Source of the DNA: Emydura subglobosa
Lineage: Eukaryota > Chordata > Testudines > Chelidae
Assembly (NCBI GenBank): GCA_007922225.1
Contig: ML679954.1
Location: forward strand, 26,516,240 to 26,580,239
Direction of reading: 5' to 3'
Length of the DNA stretch: 64,000 nt
Shown: one piece after another, positions 49,116 to 61,539 of the stretch
Layout: every line of letters starts with the position of its first letter
Position numbering within the stretch: the first letter of the stretch is position 1
Program-made: the position numbers and the translations under genes
Notes under the pieces: model-generated
Database searches by the model: none
What the model saw: the letters and a program-made list of their open reading frames with translations, nothing else
Told to the model about the DNA's origin: nothing

Positions 49116-51055
49116 TTAACTTCCCACTTATAAACTATGTATTAACTGTTAAATTAGAAGCAGCACTTTGCATTGTGTATATGGCTAGAATTGCCAGATT
49201 CACAGCCCAACGAAAACATATTTGCAAATTAATGGAAGTCTGCATATGAAGGTAGTTCATAAGTGCTACGTAGTCATACAAAGAGTTCATAGAAAAAAAA
49301 CTCTTAAAAGTTCTATTTATTCCATTTTCAAGGAGAAATGGTAAAGGTAGATGATGCATAGATACCATTTTAATAAAAAGCCAGTATGTATTTCTTTTCC
49401 AAGAAAAAGGAAATTGTAATTTTTGTGTACTGCAGTAACTCCAAGTTCAAAAATGTATTTTAATGTATAATGTGCTCAGACACAACTGAAGAACTATACC
49501 ACATGTAAATCTTGTCACCTCTAATCAAGAGAACAGGTCTATATTTTGAGCAAGGTCACTGTAAACACAGTTCTGTGAGAAGAATATCTCACAGGCTAAT
49601 GCCAGGGATCGTGAAGGAAAATGCTCTTATTACAAGATCAGATGAAGTAACTTTGTCATTATTATTATAATTAAGATATTTTGTGAGTAAACCCCGTCTA
49701 CAGAACTACTTTGCCATATTAGTAGATATTACATGCTAATTTCCGGGGGGGCGGAGGGGGTTGTTACGTAATTATGATCTTAATATAAGAATCCCAAGTG
49801 ACTGCAATAGCTAATTTATTTAAATGCTTTTAGTAGAAAACTTTACCCTTGTCTCCTTTCTTAAGCTAAAACTAATCTGGTCATTATCTTAGTGTAAGGC
49901 TGAGGTCTCAATTCATGAAAAAATCATATGGGGACTTCACTCTTTATATCTTCATTACATCCAGAACTGCAACTATAAAGGAATATTATAAATTAAGGAG
50001 CCAATTGCATTTCTGTTCTCTCTCAGATCAAGAAATTGGATGGGGGAAAAAATGGGGGGGAACAATTTAAAAGCAGAAAACTTGTTAAGTGATGGCTGTC
50101 TGGTAATCAGAGAGAGAGTAACCTACTGTAAATGACATTTTTTGTTTGTCAAGAGCTCTTATCTTGTGAACTGTTTACAAGGCTGTCAAAGTCCAGTTCA
50201 ATTGAGCTCTGGTTGCAGAGTACCAGCGCTATTTTTTCTAAATAATATAAACAACCAGTTCAGGCCCTGTTTTTTATTTTTATTTTTTTTAAGTTCTGTG
50301 GAGCATAGTAAAACTGCAGAATTTCCACCTGAAGATTCACAGGGCACATATATAGTGATCTGTTGTGTACAGTATCTGAGGTGTTGGCCTCTTTCAGATC
50401 CTGATCTCTCTCTGACCTTCCTGTGTACTTCCCTCTGGATCTGAAGATACAGGTAGCTTATTCTGGGCAGCCATGAGCTAGGCAGGGAGTCACTTCTGAA
50501 TATTTACCTGAACAAAACTAGATCATAACTTAATGGAATCATGTTCTGCATGGTTGGGTCACTATACGCCATAATCATGGGGGTGGAGGTGTTGGGTGGC
50601 CAGTCTTCACAGCAGCAGGTCACTCGAAACACTTTACTTATCAGATAAGGCTTCCATTCTCTAACATACTCTCATTCCTACACATTTTGAAACCAGCTCC
50701 CACCGTGGAGCTCATGCAAGTCCTTGGAGGGGAGGCATGTTGCCATAGGGGCTGTGGAAGTAGCACAGAAGCACTCAGTCTTCATATGAATGGACCAGCC
50801 GTTCACAATGTTTCCAAAATCCATGAGACTCTTCCTATAGAGGACAGGAATTGGTCAATTTGGAAGGCAATGGAAGGTGTTGAGGAGGTAAAACTATGTC
50901 ACTCCTGATGTGGTAACTCAGTGACTTGAAATGGTAACCTGACTCTCACATGGAGAAAAATCCACAGAAGGGACTTGGCCCAACATAATTGGGTTATTCT
51001 TAAGCATCTCTGAAACAAGGCCCAATGTATTTTTCATATATATATACAATACATT
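49116..51055. other. Unique non-coding DNA
   Basis: No supported feature. A G/C patch (ccggggggg) near 49743 and a T run near 50275 are the only notable items. Confidence 0.45.
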
Positions 51056-51144
51056 GAGGCTGATTTGCAAGGATGCTCACTTTCCGCAACTCCCATGTAC
51101 ATCAACAGGATTTGCAGGTGCTCAGTACTTTTAAAAATCAGGCC
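51056..51144. repeat. Palindromic repeat, ggctgatttgcaa ends
   Basis: gaggctgatttgcaaggatg, ctcactttccgcaactccca, tgtacatcaacaggatttgc, aggtgctcagtacttttaaa, aatcaggcc. This is the 'ggtgctgagcacccgcagctcccattgacttcaatgg' repeat, readable along its length. Confidence 0.65.
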
Positions 51145-53704
51145 TTGCAGGCATGTTTCTGTTTACCCACGTGTGCTATATAGCTTCTCTACCTGTATTC
51201 TAGCAACATAGTGAGCACAGTGTGTTGGAGGGTAGGACGGATAGATAATTTGACAGTGGTGTGCATGGAGGAAAGTTTCCTAGTTAGTAAATACAAGCAG
51301 AATGAACCTAGTACTTAGACTTAAACTCTCAAGCTCAGTAACATAGTATTTGCCTAAAATATGTTATTACCATGGACAGAAAAGAATTGAGTGCCAAATC
51401 TTTCCACCTACCAGAATATCTTAGAGAAACATTTGGTGGCATTTAAATAGAAAACATTATACTAAGCCAGAAGAATGCTTTATTTTTTAATACCTCTGAG
51501 TTGTGATGACCATTGTCCAAGATTTTGTAGTGTGAAAATATGTGGGTTCTCTTGCCTCGTTTTTTTGTTCATGATGATCACATTGAAATTTTTAGTCCAT
51601 GCTATATCTAAAATATGAAGCATTTTTGGAGACAAGCTTTTGTTTACACCACTACAGATGGTTGGAATAAATTAGTGGACTCACTAAAGAGCAGTTCATT
51701 TTAGTTTAAAATGCATTTGGATACTTATCAAAGCTCACAAGGTGGCCATTTTATGTGATTTATTTTTTTTTATTTGGATATGGAATTGTAAAGCACAAAA
51801 GCTATGTTAAAGTAATGGCAAGGGTTTGAATTTACCACCCTGCCTCCTCGCAAAAAGAAGAATTTATAGTTCCACCCACAATAAACCCTATTGTGCTTAT
51901 GTACTGCAGGATGTAGTGGATTATTCTGCATAGCTACCTTCTCTGGAGACCACTGCAAAATCCAGTTGTAAAGGGGAAGATTAGCAATGCAGATTTAGCC
52001 TGAACATTTAATTTCTTTGCTAATAGAAATTTAAATCAGATCCTTACTCCTAAATTTATGAGAAGATGCACAAGGATTTCATTACTTGTTGGGATTAGTG
52101 GGAGACAGGAGTCACACTACTACTTGTTCACCATTTTGAGGCAAATACTGACTGTTAGATTTTTCAAATTGCCACTATTTTATGATAGTTTAAACTCATA
52201 GAGAAGATCTGTGAAGGGACCAGATACAGCTCCTTGATTTTTCAACCCTTCAGGGGTCTTATGCCATTAGAAATCAAGTATAGCTACCGCCCCTCATGTA
52301 GGGTAGAAAGGTTGTTTTAAGTTGTGCCAAACAACTGTATTCCAAAGATCACTAAAAATGTATAGACTAGAGAAACAAGAAATAGTAGACCAAATCTTAA
52401 CTGCCTCTCAATGCCCATTGAGGATGTGACTCCCACTTAGTTACTTGGGGATCTTTGTCATGCTTTAGACACCACAAGTAAAATCACAATTAAGTATGAC
52501 TATCTTATTCTTAAAGAAAGAAATTAAGCAAAACACAAATAATAAAACCTGGTTCCTTCTCTTACAATCTGCTGTATGTCTCGCTGTAGAGAGCTTTCAA
52601 CATAGAATACGCTTTGGAGTGGGCCTACCTTTGGTGGAAGCACTCATTTAAAGTAGAGTCAAGCTCAAAGGTATATTCTTTTCAAAATTAGTAAATCCTG
52701 GTTTATTGTGTCATAGAGGATGAAAACTGGATGGGTAAAGGAATTTTGTTTAAAGGTTGGAAAGTCCTGTTTTTCAGTTAACATGAATAACTGAAACTGT
52801 TTATAAATAGGCAAAGGTAAGTGATCTTAACTAATCCTTATGAAACCAAAGAAAAATATTTAAATTCAGTTACACGAAAGGAGTCATTCATGTAACTGTC
52901 TTGAAATAATGAACACTAAGAATCTTAAAATCAAATTAAATCTATTTCTTTATCAAGGTTAGTGTATGTGTCCTTTCCAGAAATACATAGTCTAAACCAT
53001 TTTCCTGTTTAGCAGGAGAAGCTGTTCATTATTTTAAAACTGTACCTCACTTACATTTCAATATCCCACTCAAATTGTTACCAGAAAACTTTAGAACTAA
53101 TTTTGTAGTGTATTGAAAACTCTGTTACATTTATAAGGTATCAATTTAAGTTTGTAAGGGGTTTCCTGGCCCTGCTTGCAGATTAGGGGGCTGTGTCAGG
53201 AAACATGCAATCTGAACTTTTTGCAGTCAGTCTGCACAGGAAGAGCCAGCCTGAAGCAAAATGTGAGTTTTGCGCCTCTGCCTTGGGAGCAGCCTGCTTT
53301 CTTTCTCTCTGATTCATGTATGTTCAGGTTCTGGATCTAAGAAATAAAGTAAGGTTATGTTCAACTGTCAAGAAACAATATTTTATGTTTATTTACATAC
53401 CAGAGAACTAGTGACAAGAATGGAATTTTTTAAGAGTAAATATAAAATGGCTGCATGTGGCAATATGGACGGTTTCCAGTTCAATAAAAGAGGGAGGTTT
53501 TTGCAACTTACTTAGATTTAAGCAGTGCTTTCATAAAAATGTTATAGAAAATACTGATAAACAAATGGGCTGTTTTCCTACCCTGATGGGTAAAATTATA
53601 TTTATCATGCTTTAAAAAAAAAAATTGTTTACCACAAGAACTTGGTAGTCTTTTGCAGTAAACCAAACCAACTTGCTTTTGCAGTAAATTGCCATGAATT
53701 AAGT
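51145..53704. other. Unique DNA; LTR-like block near 53150-53365
   Basis: Mostly featureless and AT-rich. The block 53150-53365 starts tgtaaggggtttcctggccc, has an AATAAA at about 53342 and reaches a terminal tca. It could be a solo LTR, but neither a target-site duplication nor a partner copy is visible. Confidence 0.35.
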
Positions 53705-54180
53705 TGTAGCTGAATGTTTTATACAACAAGGAACTGCCACTAGAGGGAGCTGTGCATACTGGTCTGTTTGAAGCTACAAAAAGAGAGAGGTGCCAAAATT
53801 TGAAAATAAACTGACCTCAAGGTGGTGTGTCTGGGAAGAAGGGCATCAGTAACCGGGTGAAGAGGATGATGACACAGGTCAGTACGTCTCACTGGATCCA
53901 AACAAAATGGCGGGAGCTATGTTTCTGCTGTTTATCAGAAACGGTGTTGCTTTTAATGCACTGCAGTAAAAAGAGCAGTATGAGGGAACACCACCCCAGC
54001 TTACCACAGTGCACTGCAGCATGCCGAGAGGAAGCTATCCGTGTCTACAAGTAGTCACTGAACTAGTTACGTGACTGGAGAAAGAGTTGGGCTCTGCAGC
54101 AGGTTGTCCCCTGGATGAAAGGATCTGTGAGATTAGTACTTGAGGGAAAATGAACAGACATATTGTCCCGTTCCCCCATC
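53705..54180 (+). mobile_element. Possible 5' part of a Ty3/gypsy relic (LTR/gag remains)
   Basis: Upstream of the pol fragment, ccactagagggagctgtgca and gaaaataaactgacctca could be the end of an LTR. It would be followed by a primer-binding-like tggtgtgtctgggaag at 53823. A 75-codon frame (53827-54053) ends with a Cys-rich part (residues CFCC, then HC, then C-x3-C), where the Gag zinc knuckles would lie in an intact element. This is suggestive only. The assignment rests on its position before pol. Confidence 0.3.
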
Positions 54181-54735
54181 TTATGGTATTGTAAAGGTAA
54201 ATGATGTAATATTGAAAATGGAACTAGATACAGGAGTGGCCAAGTCTGTAAGTTTCACTGCAGGAAGTATTTTTGGTTTCTGAAGGGGTACATAAATGTG
54301 TTTTTACAGAATTACATAAAGGTCAGATGGAAGTATTAAGCAGCCTCCCTGTCACTGTAATTTATAAATGTATCCATTAATTGTTTAAATTAATTGTAAT
54401 TGAAGGACATGGCCCCGCACCGATGGGCAGAACCTGGCTTTGTGAGCTTAAATTGGATTGGAGTGTGGTATGTCACATGACAGAGTGGGGAAATAGAAAG
54501 AAAAATGCAGAGCTGTATTTAGTACAGACATGAGTTTTGTAACAGGCGTAACAGTGAGGCCAGTTGTGCCTGGCAAAGCTATTCCTGAAGGCTAGACCTG
54601 TGCCATATGCACAGAGTGTGGAAAAGTAACAAACTGCAAAAAAGCAGAGCATAACTTCAACTGTGGAGTTCAGAGAATGGGCTGCACCAGTTGTGCTTTA
54701 TCCCAAAGGATGATGACTGCATAAGAATTTTTGGT
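54181..54735 (+). pseudogene. Ty3/gypsy pol fragment: retropepsin to start of RT
   Basis: Conceptual reading gives gypsy landmarks in the right order. VKVNDVILKMELDTG (54191-54235) carries the DTG active site of the aspartic protease. VIEGHGPAPMGRTW and then LCELKLDWS (54396-54464) match the 'KGDGPALLGRDWL' linker of vertebrate gypsy elements. KARPVPYAQ follows at 54598-54624. STVEFREWAAPVVLYPK, with its core at 54672-54707, then shifts frame into DDDCIRI, the opening of reverse transcriptase. These pieces lie in at least three frames, so frameshifts have killed it. The fingers/palm of RT (with the YxDD box), RNase H and integrase are missing. The protease-to-RT distance is close to normal. 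Confidence 0.85.
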
Positions 54736-57600
54736 TGCTGCTTAATGCTTTATTGTGGCTTCTTTGTCTTGCTCCTGTTTGCTTGCTTGAAAGAGATGAG
54801 ATGAATAGGCTGAGATAAAAGGGAAACGGGAATGCTGCTGGAAGTAAAGAGATGGGAGAAGTGTGTGCTGCTTGCTTAATTCAGAGATTTATTCTCTATT
54901 CCTTTCATCGCTTTACCGGAGGGAGGTGAGACATATTCCTTTAGGCTTGGCTAGATTTAAATATTTGTCACCCTTTCATTGGCTTAGAAGTTTTATGGAA
55001 TAGTCCCGATAACATCTTCAGCCCATGTATGTACAAAGAGATTACATATTCAACAGGGTGGTATTTCTTTGTTCTTGTGGATGGAACAGCACAACATTCC
55101 TTACAGTTTTTAACTCCGGTATTTAGCCCATTATCTGAGATATTCCTTTAGGGTTTAATAGGAGTTGAAAATTTGTTTCCAATAAGTCCAAATATCATTA
55201 CTTTATATAAACATCTTTTGTATTTTACTTTGTCTTTTTAAACTTATATGATTCTTAGTCTTGGCTTAGATAGCCCTCAGACTGTCTTAACAATTTGTGG
55301 AGAGATGGTTCTTGTTCCCTTTAAGGACTACCAGATAACAAGTTCCCCAATAATTACAATATTCTATACTTTATGGGGATTTAATGATATGTTAATACAT
55401 AAAACATCTTACATTTAGATGGCAATGGTATCAGGAACTTATTATGAGGCATGTATTTAAATAAACATTTACAAATAAACAGTTCAAAGAACTTAAGGAA
55501 TAAATAAACGTCTTCCACAGAACATTTCCCAACTAAACATGTTTTCCTTAAAATGACATGAAGACCAAAATGTATTCCCCTTTTATACATCTTTCTAATA
55601 AGAATCTTCCTAGAATTCTTTGGTTTTAGTTTAAAACTGAAGTCTGTCTTTCTGTGAAGAGGGAAGCAGAAGGCCCCTGGCTCAGCTTTTTGTGGCCTTG
55701 ACAAATTAGATTCTATACATGCCTTTGGTTTGAGATCCTAGAAAAACAATATAGCCATATTTATTAACAACAGGGAGGAGGCTGGCTCTTTGAAGGTCTC
55801 TCCTGTTGTGTGTTTGTAATTATAGGAAACATTTGGTAAAAAGGCAATCTGCAGTAGCTTTACCCCCAATTCCCAATTAAATGCTCCTCCCAAACACTCT
55901 ATACGAACACAAATCACAGTAACTCATATTACGTGAAATAAGCTTTATAGAATGTTGCAACAAAATGGAAGCTATAAAACTGCATTCCACAATCTGCAAT
56001 TGGACCTGGAGTTTATAAGTACACATATATGGACAAGGAGGAGGTAATCTCCTTGAAGCTTCTTGTGCTTGTCGCATATTAGGGAAAAGTGGAAAATTTC
56101 TAAATTTCTTTAATTATGCTGAATATTTCATTAAATAAGACAAGCAACTAAAATCAAATATAAGCTGCTATTCTCCAAGCACCATGTATATACAGTATGT
56201 AGAAATAGTTCTTCCAATTTTGTAAGTGGAGACATGTTCAATATGTAATGCTATCAGGAGTAAATTAAAACAATGTTTAATTTTGCATTAATATTGAGGC
56301 TTCCCCCCAGCCTGCTCATTCTGTCTCCCACTGTTGACACCAGCATGGGGACGGTTTCCCGCACAGGAAGCAGCAGAGTTGGCGGTGACACTGGAGCAAA
56401 CAGCTCTGCTGGAGACTTGCCCTACACAGGGTGAACTCTCCAATGGCAATCTAGATTCTATGGTCCATGGTCTTATATGAACAAAGAAATCCCAGTAGCA
56501 CATGATTAACTCCCTGGAGCTTTCAGAACCAATATCATTCCAATAGGCCCTTCAGAGCAAATCACAGTTCTTGGTGATATTTTTCAACAATAATTCCATT
56601 TATAGGTGAAGTCCCATATTGAACTTCAGTGTTGACGTGTGCAGCTCAATGTAAATGCTCTCTGTAGCAGTGGGTATGGATGATGGAGGCAGCAAAAGTT
56701 GCAGATCTCAAAAATAAGGTGTCCCTAGTAAAGTAAAGGAGTTATATTACTCTTCCCCCGCCCCTCCTCCTCCCACCCGCAACCAAGCAGTTACTTATAG
56801 CAGAACACAATATACTCTATATCTCTACATTAAATTTGGTTGGATCATTTTTCATACTAAAAATATTTTGCCTACCATGCCATATAACTAGATAGACAAT
56901 TGAGCACATAAAACTGCCAGCAATAACAGAGACACAGCCTTGGGCATGAGAACACTTCTTAAGAAGGGAAATCATGGCAGGGAAAATGGGATTGTATCTT
57001 TTTCATCTAAAATGTCATGTGCAGATGACAGGGGGAGGGGGAGATTTGGTTCAATGCTACATTCATAGAACTGTAGCAACCTGCATAGAAGTGGGAGGGT
57101 GGTTCACAGGTTGTAGGAGGGAAGAAGGCACCAGTCTGTATGCATTGGCCTCCGTGCTAGCTGCAGTTGGGGCACCTCTGCCCATGATTAACTAGCTCTT
57201 TAAGATTAATTTTAGAAACGTGGAGTCCACTTCTGTTACCCAGCACACAATATGTGAAATAAGGATATACACCCACATTCCTGTGTCATGTCAGCAGTGG
57301 ATATAAGGCATGAAGTTGACTTTGAAGTAAAGATATTCTGACCCATTGCAAGAGAGCTATAAACGGATGTATCATAACTTTTACTTTAATTTTGTTTTAA
57401 TTCTATTAAATGCAAAGTAAACTAGCTACAATGGGCAAAATGCAGAGGTGAGATATAAGGTGGGGTAAGTTGAGGCTCCTTTTCACTTACATGGACTCCC
57501 ATATGTATTGGTTAGCAAAGGTAACAGAGTTTGTCTAGATGAAATGTTACTGCACAGCAAGCTGGGTGCAAGACTATAGTGAACTAACCTTCCATACACT
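54736..57600. other. Unique non-coding DNA
   Basis: The gypsy homology stops abruptly near 54735. No gene is supported here. The 107-codon minus frame (55381-55704) has no recognisable domain. Confidence 0.45.
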
Positions 57601-57742
57601 GAGGGCTTGTCTTCATTTACCTCGGAGATTCAGCGGCAGACAATTGGAGTTACGCAAGCTATGCAAAAAACTTGCATAACTCCTGTCGACTTCTCTGCTT
57701 CTGTTCTGCGCACCGTCTTCACTGCACTGCGCTGACAGGAGT
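57601..57742. mobile_element. Partial element with gagggcttgtctt end
   Basis: gagggcttgtcttcatttac opens a segment containing ggagttacgcaagc...cttgcataactcctgtcgac, an internal dyad, and then gcaccgtcttcactgcactg. The terminus is like those of the 14.2 and 23.9-kb elements, but the interior differs and the right end is lost. Confidence 0.45.
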
Positions 57743-58599
57743 AACCTTGAGTTAGCTGTTTTTCTTTCTACTCTCCTCTTTTGGTTCCTCTGTCAGTTAC
57801 ACTACCTTAGGCTTTTTTATGTGGCACTCAGTGGTCAAATTTAGAGATAAGGAGTATGGGGAGCAAGTAAATCTGAGGGAGAAATACTGAAGCACCCAGA
57901 AGAATGTGTAAATTGTACCAAATTTGACTCCCTCCAGAATTTCTGGGACCTACCACTGAGTTTGGCCCACTTAGTGTTAACTCACCACCTTAAAAAAACA
58001 AAACAAAACCTATATTAAAAAGTTACTTGAGTGCGTGACTTTGCAGTCCAAAGTTACGAAATGCCAAATTTCAGGCTATACATGTAACCTCACTGTGCAG
58101 GATGGACACACTAGAAAGGAGGTGTTAGTACTTCTCAATTTTTAAAAAGTTAAACAATTTTAAATATAGGGGTTGCTACCAGCTCCCTCAGAAGTGTATG
58201 AATCTTACAAATAATAGACTGTGCACAAATTTTACAATCTACTAACTCCATAGGTGTGAGAAAATTCATTAGGAAAACTAACTGTAGGGTGGATGTATGT
58301 CCACAGCCAAGATACTGATGCTGTCCCACTTCTTGTAGATCAGGCATAAATAGAACTGGAAAACATTGCAAGAGGTGGAACAAGAGACCCTCAGCCAGTT
58401 AAGTGTCAGTATTAATGAAATGCTTCTGAATGTTGAAGATAAATAGCAGTATGAATGATAATGCTTCTGATTTTTTGTGCCAACACTATCTGCTTTGCTG
58501 TAATTGGTTTAGATGATTGTAATCAGCAAGTATTGTCATGTGATACTGCTGAAACAGGGAATAAAGAGACCAAGAAAATAGAGCTTTCATGTTCTAGAT
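57743..58599. other. Unique non-coding DNA
   Basis: Nothing recognisable was found. Confidence 0.5.
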
Positions 58600-58682
58600 A
58601 ATGCTTGGTCCTATCCTGAGTGCAGAGGACTGAACTAGAAGACCTCTTGAGGTCCCATCCCGTTCTGATTCTATGTTGCCTG
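58600..58682 (+). mobile_element. CR1 LINE 3' end, forward orientation
   Basis: tcctgagtgcagaggactga, actagaagacctcttgaggt, cccatcccgttctgattcta, tgttgcctga. This is the CR1 3' terminus (gactggactagatgacctcttgaggtcc...attctatga), severely 5' truncated. Confidence 0.8.
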
Positions 58683-59652
58683 ATCTATGGATTCTGAATT
58701 AATTTTATATATATATTAATCACTTCAGATTTCCAAATTATCATTGAGGTTTGATATGTTCTTATTGCAAGATCAGGCCCGGTATTAGAATTAGTTGGGA
58801 ACACCGACGTGGTACCATTGCAGCACTCACACTTAGGAAAAGCCTTCTGTATTTGTAATAATTTTATTAATACAGTTAGCAGTCACAAACACTGCAGTGT
58901 AGCAAAGTAGGTAGATGTACATTCAGTACTATTTCTGCATATCCATATACTTCCACCATCTTTTGCAGAACAACTTGAAATGTTAGGCATTATCTTCCTC
59001 ATCCTGGTGTCCCCCAAGAGCTACATCACTTCTCCCCTCCCCAAAGGCATAGACTGGGAAGGTGCACAACCTTCATAATGTGTTGTACTGATGTTGCTAT
59101 GCCTAATGCATAGTCAATGGGGGTTTTTCCCCTTATTTGTATTTCCTCACCCTACTAATGTTGGGATGACATTCTTCTCCCATAGGTTACTAGGCCTTTT
59201 TCGTCGAGTATATTAGAATATATGTCCATTACCATGGCACTCTCTTGTGGTCAGACATCTGTAGATGCTCCTAACTTAAAGTATCCCAATCTACTATAAA
59301 CTAAAATGTGGTTACCTGTTAGAATGCTGTAATGACTAAACTGCTCTTATGATGTGGGATTTCTCCTGGTTAAGTGCATATGCAAATGCTTTCGGGCCTT
59401 ATGCCTTGTTTAGCTAAGCTATTGTCTTATGGACCTGTAGGCACACTGTTTTTATTGCCTTAACTTGTGCCTATGCCTTATCTAGCAAATACCTATAGGC
59501 TACAAGTCTTCCCCTCCCTCCTCTGCTTGAGGATATGATTAACAAACATTATCACCTAAATTTAGGGCCTTACCCTTTATTTAAACTTCTGGTTTTCACA
59601 TAACACAACACAACACAGATAATGGATACAGGAGAAATTGCCACATGCTCAG
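58683..59652. other. Sequence of unknown origin, possible LTR on minus strand
   Basis: Read on the minus strand, a purine run (59042-59029) is followed by TG at 59028, with an AATAAA at 58868-58863. This is an arrangement seen at a retroviral 3' LTR, but the putative LTR would be only about 210 bp and no second copy is in the window. A short (ACACA)n run is at about 59605. Confidence 0.25.
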
Positions 59653-60110
59653 TCAATAGGTGCTTTTGGGGTATAACAAATTTTCAGTTTGCAACCTTGC
59701 ACTCCAGTTGACCATAAAGTACCTATGATGGTTGGTCACTACACTGTATTGGCAGTCTCCACCATAGGTCTTTTCATAAGAGTCGTACTTGGCTTGGTAG
59801 GACATGACAACTGGATCTGTTGGTACCCTTTCTTTTGACCACAGAATGGTGTCCATCTCAATCCTATTGTATCTGCAAATGTACTGATGCCCCTTTTCAG
59901 ACCAATAGACCATTAGTAGAATTTTCCCTGTTTGTGTCTTCTGGTGATTTGCTACCACAAGTGGTACATTGATGTTGTCTTCAAGGTGACCTACTGATTG
60001 GACAGATGCCAATTGTTTGAATGTATCCTTATCTGGATTGAATGCAGACAAAGAGACTGGGGATAGAAGACAAGGATTTTGCCACCATGCAACTTGAAAT
60101 AAGAATCTTG
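59653..60110 (-). pseudogene. Coding-like open frame of unknown family
   Basis: A minus-strand frame runs open for about 150 codons and ends at 59653. Unlike the other frames in the window, it has a balanced composition rich in Asp, Glu, Lys, Tyr and Val. It contains clusters such as GKILLMVYWSEKG (mid-frame) and YGGDCQYSVVTNHHRYF (C-terminal third). No clear ATG suits the open region and a frameshift seems likely just upstream. I cannot assign a family. The setting (possible 3' LTR below, another coding-like frame above) suggests an accessory or envelope gene of a decayed retrovirus-like element. Confidence 0.35.
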
Positions 60111-60749
60111 ATTAGGGTGTGGTGTCAGGCCCAAGTTCTCCAATGGCTCCTAATGACAAATTTTGACAGGCATTTAAACAATTTCAGCAACTGCTCATCC
60201 TTGATTAAAAGTGGGACCCTTCCTTATTTTAAAAGTTTTAGGATATTAGTGATGATGATAACACATTTACCATTTGCAGAACAAATCACTTATGCCATGC
60301 TGTACTCACTGCTGACAAGCAGTAATCCTATCCACAAGGAGCACTGAGAAAAAGAAGCCACCATGTTGTATTTATAAGAATTAAATTCACCCATTTATGC
60401 CACATTAACAAATTTAACACAATAGGCATGTGCCTACATTGAACCCGTTTGACTAACAATCCTGGTATGGGTGTAGCCAACTCCCATCCAAGAGTTATTG
60501 ATTTAGGTGAAAGACCTCTTTCCGGTTACCGTGGGTGACATGCTTTTAGCGAAAGGTCACTTCCACCTATTATACTCTTTATAATTTGATAGGGCTTACT
60601 AGGGGTTGGCTCCCTTGACTACACTACTGGAATGGGGGAACTGATTTAACTATGGGGACCCCTTTTAAGTATATATATATTTTTTCAAATATATAAACTG
60701 ATACAGTTGGTCTAGGTGATAACCAAAATGTGGGACAGCATCAAGTTTA
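60111..60749. other. Unassigned stretch between coding-like frames
   Basis: Both strands show short open pieces with interruptions (for example 60042-60347 on plus). No motif is recognisable. Confidence 0.35.
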
Positions 60750-60965
60750 TTAGTCTTCCCCAAATTGAGTATACTGCCATCTGGGGATGAGATCATACTG
60801 TTCCAGGGATGACACCAGTGCACAAAAAGGCATTCTAGCTGTGGACTGCTGCCATTGGCTCCAGACCATTGTTACAACAGCGTTAGAGTTCACAGTATTT
60901 GGAGTTTTACATGAAAGTCTATTTTCTCTCTTTCCTCCCCATGAAAGTCTAATACTGGAAGGCAA
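60750..60965 (-). pseudogene. Second coding-like minus-strand fragment
   Basis: A 72-codon frame whose C-terminal two thirds (VVTMVWSQWQQS ... EQYDLIPRWQYTQFGED) look like real protein composition and end at a stop. It has the same strand as the 59.65-kb frame and lies 640 bp upstream of it. The family is unknown. It may be chance. Confidence 0.25.
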
Positions 60966-61539
60966 GAGTCTGTATTTATATTTGAGTGGCCAGGTGTCTC
61001 AGTAAACCAACTGTCAGGACATTAAGGCTGCTGTGGTGGAGGAAAAGTGCTGCCTGCTACATTGTGGTGTGAGCCACTCTTGACTGACGTCTCCTCTGAG
61101 GATCTTAAATTGTTGTTTGGATACCTGCAAAGACTTGTCCCCTTCCTAGTACAACCCTGTGGGAATTGATGTCATGGGCATTTACCAGCTTTTAATTTGA
61201 TTCTTTTCACTATCCCCAAACATGTGGGTGATAAAGGAAGTGGAACTTTTGTTAAACTATATTATAAATGATTTTGAAATACATAACCAATAAAGTGGGG
61301 TGCCTTTTTTTATCAAAGCTCTCAGCTAGAAAACATCTGTTTTCTGCCACTGTTAAGCTTCTGGTATGTTAACCTTTAAGTGAAAAGCTTTTACCCACTT
61401 TGAAAAATACAGGACTTGAAATTAGGGATTAAGTCTTTTTGCCTTCCCTTAATCAAAGAAATTGAATGGGAGTGACAGGCTTGCTCATAAATGTGGGAGC
61501 CTGTTTACATCACAACACCTAGATTTCTTTTTGGCAACT
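60966..61539. other. Unassigned non-coding DNA
   Basis: Nothing recognisable was found. Confidence 0.45.

Noticed and set aside
53150..53365. LTR partner of the gypsy relic
   Set aside because: It has TG...CA-like ends and an AATAAA, but no second copy or sequence match to 53705-53822 could be seen. It is kept only as a note.
55381..55704. 107-codon minus-strand frame
   Set aside because: Composition is plausible but there is no domain, no splice context and no similar neighbour. It is within chance expectation for 64 kb of AT-rich DNA.
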